A program made the translations under genes and the position numbers. Source: Pseudomonadota bacterium (GTDB lineage: Bacteria > Pseudomonadota > Gammaproteobacteria > Burkholderiales > Burkholderiaceae_C). From it: 64,000 nt of DNA. Location: the NCBI GenBank assembly GCA_030535425.1, contig JAUNHQ010000004.1, forward strand, positions 1-64,000, in the 5' to 3' direction. Shown here piece after piece: positions 17,975 through 25,002 of this stretch. The notes under the pieces are model-generated. The model was not told the DNA's origin and searched no databases. It saw only the letters and a program-made list of their open reading frames with translations. The stretch's first letter is position 1; each line of letters begins with the position of its first letter.

Positions 17975-18180
17975 CACACGCCCCAGCCGCGCGCCATGAA
18001 CACCGCCGCCAGCGGCACCAGGGCCAGCACATGCGCCTCGATCATCACCAGCCGCGCCACACGGCGCACCACGGCAGGGTTGATCCACTCCACGCGGCAC
18101 AGCGCCGCCTGCGGCGAGGCAAACACCACCCAGCCCAAAAAAGCGCTCAGGTGAAAAAAGGCCAGCCAAGCTTCCCACAT
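17974..18180 (-). CDS. Small membrane protein, DUF2214-like
   Basis: 68 aa from the ATG giving MWEAWLAFFHLSAFLGW; an upstream start would add 13 residues. Two hydrophobic helices are separated by a basic loop (NPAVVRRVARLVMIE). The ending LVPLAAVFMARGWGV resembles the C-terminal part of DUF2214 membrane proteins, which are about twice as long, so this may be a shortened member. Function unknown. It overlaps the ChaN start by four bases and lies downstream of the VOC gene on the same strand. Confidence 0.6.
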   Translation of the reverse strand: MWEAWLAFFHLSAFLGWVVFASPQAALCRVEWINPAVVRRVARLVMIEAHVLALVPLAAVFMARGWGV

Positions 18181-18218
18181 GCGGGCAATGGTAGCGGCCC
18201 TGGCCACCTGCCCCGCCA

Positions 18219-18644
18219 TCAGCGCGGGGTATCTGAGGGCGAAGCGGCTGCGAGCCAGGCCATGGCCTCAATCTTGTGGCCATCCAGATCGCGCACGAAG
18301 CAGCCGTAATACTCAGCGCCGTAATGCGGGCGCGGGCCGGGCGGGCCGTCGTCCGTGCCACCGGCGGCCAGCGCGGCCGTGTGAAAGGCGTGCACCTGCT
18401 CGCGGCTTTCGGCCAGAAAGGCCACGTGCACGCCATTGGCGGTTTGCGCGGGCTGGCCGTCATGCGGTGCCTGAATCCAGAACTCGGGGTAGGCGCGGCC
18501 ATAGGCCACGGCGCGGTGCTCGCTCAAATCCATCACGCAGCCAATGCCCAGCGTGGCCAGCACCTGGTCGTAAAAGCGGACAGCCTCGGCAAACCGGTTG
18601 GTGCCCAAAGACACGTGCGAGAGGATGCTGGGGTTTTGGCTCAT
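18219..18644 (-). CDS. VOC-family (glyoxalase/dioxygenase-like) protein
   Basis: 141-aa single vicinal-oxygen-chelate domain. HVSLGTNRFAEAVRFYDQVL gives the first beta-alpha unit with a metal-ligand His. Later NGVHVAFLAESREQVHAFH and YYGCFVRDLDGHKIEAM supply the second half and a probable Glu ligand. Family functions range from glyoxalase I to fosfomycin or bleomycin resistance and ring cleavage; none can be assigned. A strong ribosome site (AAAGGAGCG) precedes the ATG. An 18-bp element with tandem TGTCAG half-sites lies 51 bp upstream and recurs in front of azoR. Confidence 0.88.
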   Translation of the reverse strand: MSQNPSILSHVSLGTNRFAEAVRFYDQVLATLGIGCVMDLSEHRAVAYGRAYPEFWIQAPHDGQPAQTANGVHVAFLAESREQVHAFHTAALAAGGTDDGPPGPRPHYGAEYYGCFVRDLDGHKIEAMAWLAAASPSDTPR

Positions 18645-18695
18645 GGTCGCTCCTTTTTTCAACAGTGAAAGAACAGCCAGCTTAGGGCGGGTGCG

Positions 18696-18713
18696 TGTCA
18701 GTTTCTGTCAGCA
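18696..18713. promoter_or_regulatory. Shared 18-bp operator candidate, VOC gene copy
   Basis: TGTCAGTTTCTGTCAGCA: two direct TGTCAG half-sites with 10-bp periodicity. It begins 51 bp upstream of the VOC gene start codon. The identical 18-mer occurs once more in the window, 48 bp upstream of the azoreductase start. An exact 18-bp match at matching promoter positions strongly suggests a common regulator. Confidence 0.65.
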
Positions 18714-18792
18714 ATGGGCTGGCGAGAGACCAGGAGATAGGTAGCCGTCCCATGCCTTACGTTGAGGCAAGGAAAAACATAAGATGGGTGTC

Positions 18793-19038
18793 ATGAGCAC
18801 CGCAACTCTCACCAGCAAAGGCCAGATCACCCTTCCTGCCCGTGTCCGCTTGGCACTGGGGGTGGAGGCCGGCGATCGTGTCGAATTCGTGCCACTGGCC
18901 GATGGCGGCTTTGAGTTGGTGCCCGCCACCTTGCCGGTGACGGCGCTCAAGGGCAGCATCGCCAAGCCGAAAAAACCCGTCAGCATCGAGGCCATGAATG
19001 CGGCCATTGCCCGCCGCGCTGCAGGGCGAGGCGGGTAA
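18793..19038 (+). CDS. AbrB/MazE-type antitoxin of a VapBC-like pair
   Basis: 81 aa from MSTATLTSKGQITLP; an ATG 9 bp upstream is also possible. The N-terminal SpoVT-AbrB swapped-hairpin DNA-binding fold is clear: TLTSKGQITLPARVRLALG then GDRVEFVPL. The C-terminal 35 residues, basic and partly helical, should wrap the toxin. Its stop codon overlaps the toxin ATG (TAATG), the usual tight coupling. It should repress its own operon alone and with the toxin. Confidence 0.88.
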   Translation: MSTATLTSKGQITLPARVRLALGVEAGDRVEFVPLADGGFELVPATLPVTALKGSIAKPKKPVSIEAMNAAIARRAAGRGG

Positions 19039-19433
19039 TGACCGAGCTGGACACGAATGTGCTGGTGCGATATCTGGCGCAGGACGATGCCAAACAATCC
19101 GCACAAGCCTCGCGCTTGATCGAGTCGTTTTCACCGCAGCGCCCTGGTTTCATCGGCATGGTGAACTTGGTGGAATTGGTCTGGGTTTTGCAGTCTTGCT
19201 ATGACGCAGAGCACGCCACAGTGGTTGCCACGCTCGACCGCCTGCTACGCACGCGCACGCTGGTGCTGGAAAACGCCGAAGCCGTGGCTGCGGCGCTGCG
19301 GCTGTTTGCCACTGGCCATAAGGATTTTGCTGACTGCCTGATCCTTTGCGCAGCCAAGTTGGCAGGCTGTGAGCGGATTTACAGCTTCGACAAGCAGGCC
19401 ATCCGGCGCGTGGGCATGACGGCGCTGTCTTGA
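19038..19433 (+). CDS. PIN-domain ribonuclease toxin (VapC-like)
   Basis: 131-aa PIN domain protein. The acidic metal-binding residues are D5 (ELDTNVLVRYL), E46 (NLVELVWVL), D96/D99 (HKDFADCLI) and D118 (YSFDKQ), giving a complete catalytic set. VapC toxins cut tRNA or rRNA at specific sites when freed from antitoxin; the target is not predictable here. Second gene of a two-gene toxin-antitoxin operon. It points opposite to both neighbours, suggesting a mobile cassette. It is convergent with the TfoX-N gene, without the dispersed repeat found at most other convergent ends. Confidence 0.9.
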   Translation: MTELDTNVLVRYLAQDDAKQSAQASRLIESFSPQRPGFIGMVNLVELVWVLQSCYDAEHATVVATLDRLLRTRTLVLENAEAVAAALRLFATGHKDFADCLILCAAKLAGCERIYSFDKQAIRRVGMTALS

Positions 19434-19504
19434 TCGCCCGCCTGGCCTGCGGCCCGCCACACCACGCAAGACATGCGCTTTGCAGGCCACGCCAATCCAA
19501 TACC

Positions 19505-19906
19505 TCATGGGGTGCTTTTCTTGGCACGGCGGGCGCTGCCGGGCGGGCGCTTAGGCGGGGTGGCGGTCAGTTCCTGGTTGTGCGCCAGGGCCTGCATGAC
19601 CCAGTGTTCCAGCTGGGGCAGCGCGGTTTCGTCCAGGTCGATATAGCCACGGTATTCCCGGCCCTTCATCACCGTGGTACGCACGCCTTCGTGCGTCAGG
19701 GCTTCGTCGTGGTGGGCCTTGCCGATGCGCAGCATCACCTCACAAGCGTCGCGCCCGCCGATGGCCACGCACATCTTGCCGCGCACCATGAAGGCCAGGC
19801 CGCCGAACATTTTTTTCTCGCTGATGTCTTGCAATGTGGCGCCATCGGGCAGGTGCCGAACGAGCAGGCGGCGGATTCGCTCGGCCAAGTCGTCGTTGGA
19901 GGTCAT
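19505..19906 (-). CDS. TfoX N-terminal domain protein
   Basis: 133 aa from the ATG giving MTSNDDLAERIRRLL; a TTG 24 bp upstream would overlap the azoR stop. The TfoX-N domain fills the protein: KKMFGGLAFMVRGKMCVAIG, then an alpha/beta region with MKGREYRGYIDLDE. The C-terminus is a Lys/Arg/Pro-rich tail. Stand-alone TfoX-N proteins have no established function; competence control belongs to two-domain TfoX/Sxy. It follows azoR by 20 bp and is surely in the same operon, so it may share the TGTCAG-controlled promoter. Confidence 0.85.
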   Translation of the reverse strand: MTSNDDLAERIRRLLVRHLPDGATLQDISEKKMFGGLAFMVRGKMCVAIGGRDACEVMLRIGKAHHDEALTHEGVRTTVMKGREYRGYIDLDETALPQLEHWVMQALAHNQELTATPPKRPPGSARRAKKSTP

Positions 19907-19926
19907 GGTGATGCTCTGCGCACTGG

Positions 19927-20562
19927 TCAATTGGCTAGAAAGTCAGGCAGGCAGGCGTCTAATGCAGCGAAGGCTTGGGTGAGTGCCTTGTCCATACCGA
20001 TGGCGGGCGCTTGCTGAGTTCCTTCGGCGCGCACCACCTCCACCCGGTCAAAACCCAGAAAGTCTCGCAGCAGCGCGCGTAGATAGGGTGTGGCGAAGTC
20101 CATGTGGGCGTAGCTGCCCTCGCTGAACACGCCGCCGCTGGCTATCAGCACCAACGCTTTGCGTCCTCCCATCAGCCCTTGCGGATAGCCGTCAGCGCCG
20201 TAGGCAAAGGTTTCGCCTGGCACGACGATGTTGTCCAGCCAGTCCTTTAGTCTCGCGGGAATGCCGAAGTTGTACATAGGCAGCGCGATGACCACACGGG
20301 ACGCGGCCTTGAGCTGGGCCACCAAAGCGCCCATGCGCTCGGCCAAAGCGGTCTCTTCGGGGTTGAGTTCAACCTGCTCAAATACGGTTTTGATAAAGAC
20401 GCTGCGCATCTTCACGTCAAGCTGGGGAGGTGGGGCTTCTGCCAATTTCAAAACCTGCGCGTTGCCAGCGGGCAAATGGCGCAAAAGGTGCTGCACCATG
20501 TGATGGGTGGCAGAGTCTTGCGCCTGCGGATCGGGGTGGGCGTTGACGATTAGGGTATGCAT
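19927..20562 (-). CDS. azoR: FMN-dependent NADH-azoreductase family flavoprotein
   Basis: 211-aa flavodoxin-like quinone/azo reductase. The N-terminus LIVNAHPDPQAQDSATHHM forms the FMN phosphate loop. LPMYNFGIPARLKDWLDNIV and GETFAYG are the family signatures for FMN and active-site binding. SGGVFSEGSYAHMDF lies near the substrate pocket. Such enzymes reduce quinones and azo compounds by two electrons and help with thiol or electrophile stress. Promoter leader contains the shared TGTCAG tandem element. It is followed at 20 bp by the TfoX-N gene. Confidence 0.88.
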   Translation of the reverse strand: MHTLIVNAHPDPQAQDSATHHMVQHLLRHLPAGNAQVLKLAEAPPPQLDVKMRSVFIKTVFEQVELNPEETALAERMGALVAQLKAASRVVIALPMYNFGIPARLKDWLDNIVVPGETFAYGADGYPQGLMGGRKALVLIASGGVFSEGSYAHMDFATPYLRALLRDFLGFDRVEVVRAEGTQQAPAIGMDKALTQAFAALDACLPDFLAN

Positions 20563-20610
20563 GGGACTTCTTGAAAATCAGAGCCAAGCGCTGACTGTAC
20601 GTGCCGCCCC

Positions 20611-20628
20611 TGTCAGTTTCTGTCAGCA
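20611..20628. promoter_or_regulatory. Shared 18-bp operator candidate, azoR copy
   Basis: Second exact copy of TGTCAGTTTCTGTCAGCA, starting 48 bp upstream of the azoR ATG. It overlaps the last codons of the CDF transporter gene. The regulator could be the WYL/YafY-type protein encoded at 23.1-23.8 kb, since such regulators often sit near VOC and reductase genes; that link is inference. Confidence 0.65.
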
Positions 20629-21662
20629 GCGTGAGGCGCCGTGTGCGGGGCTTGTGCGGGCGGGGGCTTGCTGCCGCTTTCGCTGGCCACACCGCAGGCC
20701 AGGGGCGTGTCTTCGCGCCATTCGATGGCGACGGTGGCGTGTTCGATCTGGAACTGCTCGCGCAGCGCGGCGTGCACCTGCTTGACCACGGCCCGGGCTT
20801 GCGTGTCGTCGGCCGGGTGCACGTGCAGCGTGGCCATGGTGCGCCCGGAGGTGAGTTGCCAGACGTGGATGTGGCTGACCTCGGCCAGCCCGGGCACCGT
20901 GGCCAGCAGACCCTGGCGGAGCTTGTCGGGCGTGGCGTTGGCGGGCGCGCCTTCCAGCAGGATGTGCAGTGAGCTGGCCAAGAGCTTGGAGGCGCTGCGC
21001 AGGATGAGCAGCGCCACCAGCACCGAGAGGATGGGGTCAATCGGCGTCCAGCCCGTGAGGTGAACGACAAGGGCCGCCACGATGGCACCGATGGAGCCGA
21101 GCAAGTCGCCCATCACGTGCAGGATGGCGCCCTGGACGTTGACGTGCTCGGTTTCGCCGCGCGTCATGATCCACAGCACCAGCACGTTCACGGCCAGGCC
21201 AAGCACGGCCACGGCCAGCATGGGCCCGGCCAGGATGGGCGCTGGCGCGGCAAGGCGCTGCCAGGCTTCCCACACGATCCAGCCGACGATGGCAAACAGC
21301 GTGATGGCGTTGAGAAAGCCGGCAATCACCTCAAAGCGCAGGTAGCCAAAGGTGCGCCTGCTGTCGGCGGCGCGGCGGCCAAAGCGAAAGGCGGCATAGG
21401 CCAGCGCCAGCGCGGCGGCGTCGGTCAGCATGTGGCCGGCATCGGCCAGCAGTGCCAGCGAGCCGGCTAGCACCCCGCCCACGGCTTCCACCAGCATGAA
21501 GCCGAAGATGAGCACGAAGGACAGCAGCACCTTGCGCTCGTTGGCGTGCGTGACGGTGGGGGTGTGGTCGTGGTCGTGGTTGCCGTGGTCATGCGCGTGA
21601 CCGTGCGCGTGGCTGTGGTGCGCATGGTCATCATGGCCGGGCGGGGTGTGGGGGGCGGACAT
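20613..21662 (-). CDS. Cation diffusion facilitator (zinc/cobalt exporter)
   Basis: 349-aa inner-membrane CDF transporter exporting Zn2+ or similar ions in exchange for protons. A His/Asp-rich N-terminal tail (about residues 4-35) precedes six membrane helices. The helix II metal site is in LLADAGHMLTDAAALALA. The matching helix V site, with DLLGSIGAIVAAL, is preceded by NVQGAILHVMGD. The cytoplasmic C-terminal ferredoxin-like domain carries HIHVWQLTSG and HVHPADD. It belongs to the ZitB/CzcD type. No metal-responsive regulator is adjacent. Confidence 0.93.
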   Translation of the reverse strand: MSAPHTPPGHDDHAHHSHAHGHAHDHGNHDHDHTPTVTHANERKVLLSFVLIFGFMLVEAVGGVLAGSLALLADAGHMLTDAAALALAYAAFRFGRRAADSRRTFGYLRFEVIAGFLNAITLFAIVGWIVWEAWQRLAAPAPILAGPMLAVAVLGLAVNVLVLWIMTRGETEHVNVQGAILHVMGDLLGSIGAIVAALVVHLTGWTPIDPILSVLVALLILRSASKLLASSLHILLEGAPANATPDKLRQGLLATVPGLAEVSHIHVWQLTSGRTMATLHVHPADDTQARAVVKQVHAALREQFQIEHATVAIEWREDTPLACGVASESGSKPPPAQAPHTAPHAADRN

Positions 21663-21805
21663 GGAAGCTTGGTGCCTGCGGGTTGGGGCCGCGCTTGTAT
21701 GGGATCAGTTTCAGCGCGGCCTGTGCAGTTCAGGCTGGCAATGTGCCACGGAACCCAAGCGCCAGAGATGCTAGGCGAAACGACTGGCTTAACTAAGCAG
21801 GATTT

Positions 21806-21837
21806 CTAATTAACGATACGGGTTCATTGTTAATTAG
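21806..21837. promoter_or_regulatory. AT-rich 9-bp inverted repeat at the fic 3' end
   Basis: CTAATTAAC and GTTAATTAG are perfect inverted arms separated by 14 bp. The right arm contains the stop codon of the restored fic frame. The site lies 144 bp upstream of the CDF start. The AT-rich arms stand out in this GC-rich sequence. It could be a 3'-end hairpin for fic or an operator for the CDF gene; there is no U-run. Confidence 0.45.
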
Positions 21838-23036
21838 TGAACAACTCCAAGTAAGACTCGAAGGCGTAAACACGGTCGCGCATTTGGCCGGTGAGCTCGG
21901 TCAAGATGCCCAGCCGGATGAGATCTTTGAGCAAGGCTTGGGCGGTTGGCGCCGAAACGCCGAGCCTGCGTTGCAGGTCGGCGGCAGTGACCAGCGGTTG
22001 CTGGTACAGCAGGTTCAGGGTGGCGCGGGCATTGGGCGTGCGCCGGCCCAAGGTCAGGATGCGTTGCTCCACATCGGTGCGCAGGTTGAGGATTTGGCTG
22101 AAGGTGGTCACGGCCTTTGGTGGCTGTTTCAGCCACGCCTTGCAGAAAAAAACGCACCCAATGAATGATGTCGCCCGACAGGCGGACACGGGTCAAGGCA
22201 TCGTAGTAACTGCCCCGGTGGCGTTCGAAAAAGTCCGACAAGTACAGCGAGGGCTTGGCCAGCAGCCCGTTGCTGACCAGGTAAAGCGGAATCAGCAGCC
22301 GCCCGATGCGGCCGTTGCCGTCCAGAAACGGGTGGATGGTTTCGAACTGGTAGTGGCTGATGGCCAGCCGGATCAGATGGGGCACGGTAATGACTGGGTT
22401 GTGCCAAAACTTTTCCAGATCGCTCATCAGTTCGGGCACGCTGTCTTGGTGTGGCGGAATGAACGCCGCATCGGCCAAGTTGGAGCCGCCAATCCAGTTC
22501 TGGCTGATGCGGAACTCTCCCGGTTGCTTGTGCTCGCCCCGTACACCGCGCATCAGAATGGCGTGGGTTTGACGCAGCAAGCGGTTGGACAGCGGCAGGG
22601 TGCGCAGCTGGTCTATGGCGTAGTTGACGGCATCAATGTAGTTGCGGACTTCGCGCCAGTCGTCGCGCTTTTCGGGGCTGATCTGGTCTTCAGACAGCAA
22701 GGCTTCGTTCATGCCGGTTTGCGTGCCCTCGATGCGACTGGAGGTTTGCGCCTCCTTGGTCACGTGCATTTCGATGAACAAATCAATGTCTGGAACGATC
22801 AGCGAAAAGGCGTTGAGCTCGCCCAGTGCGCGGTTGGCGGATTCCAGCAGCAGGTTGATATGTGCATCTTCCCAATGCCAATCATGGTTGACCGGTACGG
22901 GCTCGAAACTCTTGTATTGCAGGCGTTGCTGCCAATGGCCGGGTGAGAAGGTTTCAAACTTCATGGCAGAGGGTTGTTTGGCGTGAGCGTGAGTTGAGGC
23001 AGCTTCCGGGCGTGAGGTCGTGCTGTCGGAATGCAT
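21830..23036 (-). pseudogene. Fic-domain AMPylase-like protein, frameshifted near the 3' end
   Basis: The first 307 codons read as a class II Fic protein. The inhibitory helix has SSRIEG (S99 to G104, matching S/T-x-x-x-E-G/N), and the catalytic loop HPFLDGNGRIGR (235-246) is intact. After K307 the frame leaves the family and becomes Pro/Arg/His-rich. Dropping one G of the GG at 22114-22115 restores AVTTFSQILNLRTDV and a winged-helix domain ending in FESYLELFTN, about 401 aa in all. Fic proteins transfer AMP or other groups to target hydroxyls. The catalytic core could still be made. Start may instead be the Met at 22963. A real mutation and a sequencing error cannot be distinguished here. 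Confidence 0.8.
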
Positions 23037-23128
23037 CTTGCCAGTTTGAGGTCAAGCCATTGGGCGATCCCGAGCGGAGGGGGTGAGGTATTTGTCGCAC
23101 GCCAGTCACCCGGCATGCCACCGCTCGC

Positions 23129-23824
23129 TTACTCCGGCGCATGGCCCATCTGCTCGCGCCAGCGGCGCAGCAGGCGGGGGCGGGTTTCGGGGTAGCGCTC
23201 GCCAGTGTCGGCAAGCTGCTGCACGCGGTCGGCGCGGAAGTGGCGAAAGTCCTGCCGCAGCTCGCACCAGGCGGCGATCAGGCGGGCGTGGTCGAAAAAG
23301 GCCATGGCAAAGGGCCAGATGCGGCGCTGGCTGGTTTGGCCGTGTTCGTCGCGGTAGTCCATGCGCAGGATGTGCTGCTGGCGGATGGCTTGGCGCAGGG
23401 TGGGCAGCCAGGGGGCGGGCGGGTAGGCGTCGCAGCGCGCGGGCACGAACAGGCCGCTGGTTTCCACTTCAAGGCGCAAGGTGGCGGGCAGCACGCGGGT
23501 GATGCGGGTGAGGGCCTGCTGAGCGGCATGGGCCAGCGCGGGGTCGGCCGAGTGGCTGGCCACCCAGCGCGCGCCCAGCACCAGGGCTTCCAGCTCGTCG
23601 GGGCTGAACATGAGCGGCGGCAGGGTGAAGCCGGGGCGCAGCAGGTAGCCGATGCCGGGGTCGCCTTCAATGGGTGCGCCTTGCGCGCGCAGGCTGGCGA
23701 TGTCGCGGTACAGGGTGCGCAGGCTGATGCCCAGTTGCCCGGCCAGCTCGGCCCCGGTGGCGGGGGTGCGGCGCTGGTGCAAAAGCTCCAGCAGTTGCAG
23801 CAGGCGCGGGGCGCGGGCGGTCAT
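23129..23824 (-). CDS. HTH-WYL transcriptional regulator (YafY-like)
   Basis: 231 aa. An N-terminal HTH_11 winged helix (RLLQLLELLHQRRTPATG, then LGISLRTLYRDIASLRAQG) is followed by a WYL domain (about 135-205, with HILRMDYRDEHGQTSQRRI and WCELRQDFRHFRADR). WYL regulators sense small ligands or stress signals; the ligand is unknown. Its ATG overlaps the thiL stop by ATGA, so it is translationally coupled to thiL. It is a local candidate for binding the TGTCAG tandem elements upstream of azoR and the VOC gene. Confidence 0.9.
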   Translation of the reverse strand: MTARAPRLLQLLELLHQRRTPATGAELAGQLGISLRTLYRDIASLRAQGAPIEGDPGIGYLLRPGFTLPPLMFSPDELEALVLGARWVASHSADPALAHAAQQALTRITRVLPATLRLEVETSGLFVPARCDAYPPAPWLPTLRQAIRQQHILRMDYRDEHGQTSQRRIWPFAMAFFDHARLIAAWCELRQDFRHFRADRVQQLADTGERYPETRPRLLRRWREQMGHAPE

Positions 23825-24891
23825 GGCGGTGGCGGGGCGCTGTGGCCAAAGTGGTCAAAGGCGCGGGCGGCCAGCGGGGTGGTGCGGCCGTCGGGCTGGC
23901 GCAGGTGCAGGCCGCTGCCGGCGGTGATGGCGCCGATGCGGGTGACGGCGGTGGCGGTTTGCTGGCCGGCGGCCTGCACGGCGGTGCGGGCTGCGGCGGG
24001 GGCGGTGAAGACGAGTTCGTAGTCGTCGCCGCCGCTCAGAGCGCTGTGCAGGCGTTGCGCGGGGGTGGGCAGGTGGAGCAATGCGCCAGATGAGTCATAT
24101 TGGCCATTTGCGCGCAATAGAAAAGGGTTTATAGCTATCAAATCAGAAGCAATTTGGGCATCCAGCCAGGCGCCGGTGCCGCTGGCGTGGAGGATGTGGC
24201 CCAGATCGCCCGCCAGGCCGTCGCTGATGTCGGCGGCGGCGGTGGCGATGCCGCGCAGGGCTAGGCCCAGCGCGACGCGGGGGCTGGGGCGGTGCAGACG
24301 CTGGCTGGCGGTGTGCAGGGCGGCGGGGGGCAGCGCCCATTCGCTGCGCAGGGCGCCCAGGGCCAGGCGGGCATCGCCCAGGGTGCCGCTGACCCAGATG
24401 TCGTCGCCTGCTTGTGCACCGCTGCGGCGCAGGGCCTGGCCGGGGGGGACTTGGCCGAAGACGGTGATGCAGATGTTCAAGGGGCCGGCGGTGGTGTCGC
24501 CGCCCACCAGGGGGCAGCGGTGCTGCCGGGCCAGGGCGAGCAGGCCGTGTGAGAAGGCGCCCAGCCAGGCGTGGTCGCGCGCGCGCTCGGTCGGCAGGGC
24601 CAGGGCCAGGGTGAAGGCCAGGGGTTCGGCGCCGCAGGCGGCCAGGTCGCTCAGGTTGACGGCCAGTGCCTTGTGACCCAGGTTTTCAGGGGCGGCATCG
24701 GCAAAGAAATGCCGGCCTTCCACGAGCATGTCACTGCTGACGGCCAGTTGCTGGCCGGGCGCCGGGTGCAGCAGGGCGCAGTCGTCGCCTATGCCCAGGG
24801 CCACGCGCTCATCCGGCGCAGGCGCATCAGCCGGGTTGAAGAAGCGGGCGATCAGCTCAAACTCGCCCATGGGGCGCGGTGCAGGGGGCAT
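23821..24891 (-). CDS. thiL: Thiamine-monophosphate kinase with an in-frame repeat insertion
   Basis: Phosphorylates thiamine monophosphate to thiamine pyrophosphate, the last step of cofactor synthesis. 356 aa, longer than the usual 320-330. Family motifs are GEFELIARFF, ALGIGDDCALL, AVNLSDLAACGAEP, LVGGDTTAGP, AADISDGLAGDLGHI and ALSGGDDYEL. Met8 (MGEFELI) may be the true start. Between GAWLDAQ and ALSGGDDYEL, residues about 247-268 are encoded by a copy of the dispersed repeat, in frame and without a stop. All recognisable catalytic motifs remain, so the enzyme may still work. Upstream is another repeat copy; downstream the WYL gene overlaps its stop. Confidence 0.92.
   Translation of the reverse strand: MPPAPRPMGEFELIARFFNPADAPAPDERVALGIGDDCALLHPAPGQQLAVSSDMLVEGRHFFADAAPENLGHKALAVNLSDLAACGAEPLAFTLALALPTERARDHAWLGAFSHGLLALARQHRCPLVGGDTTAGPLNICITVFGQVPPGQALRRSGAQAGDDIWVSGTLGDARLALGALRSEWALPPAALHTASQRLHRPSPRVALGLALRGIATAAADISDGLAGDLGHILHASGTGAWLDAQIASDLIAINPFLLRANGQYDSSGALLHLPTPAQRLHSALSGGDDYELVFTAPAAARTAVQAAGQQTATAVTRIGAITAGSGLHLRQPDGRTTPLAARAFDHFGHSAPPPP
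24088..24153 (+). repeat. Dispersed repeat, copy C, inside thiL
   Basis: On the plus strand: GGCCATTTGCGCGCAATAG, AAAAGGGTTTATAGCTATCA, then AATCAGAAGCAATTTGG, the same block order as copies A and B. It lies wholly within thiL and is translated from the opposite strand as about 22 residues (I247 to S268) containing LIAINPFLL. The right hairpin arm is degraded (AGAAGC instead of ATAGC). Confidence 0.9.
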
Positions 24892-24899
24892 GGCGTGTG

Positions 24900-24962
24900 C
24901 TTGCTATTTTTTTGAAAGCAATAAACGCTTACATATCAAACGCAAATGGCCTTTTTGAAGGT
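24900..24962 (-). repeat. Dispersed repeat, copy H
   Basis: Minus-strand reading: AAAAAGGCCATTTGCGTTTG, ATATGTAAGCGTTTATTGCT, then AAAATAGCAA. It lies in the 111-bp gap between the Gcr-family gene and thiL (both minus strand), immediately upstream of the thiL start, under 1 kb from the copy inside thiL and in the opposite orientation. Confidence 0.8.
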
Positions 24963-25002
24963 CTTTTCACAGGGCTTTCGCTGACCATGCGCTGAGCCAG
25001 TC

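Noticed and set aside
21834..22115. Pro/Arg/His-rich tail of the literal Fic frame as a real domain
   Set aside because: The other frame over the same bases encodes a convincing winged-helix domain, so the tail is a frameshift product.
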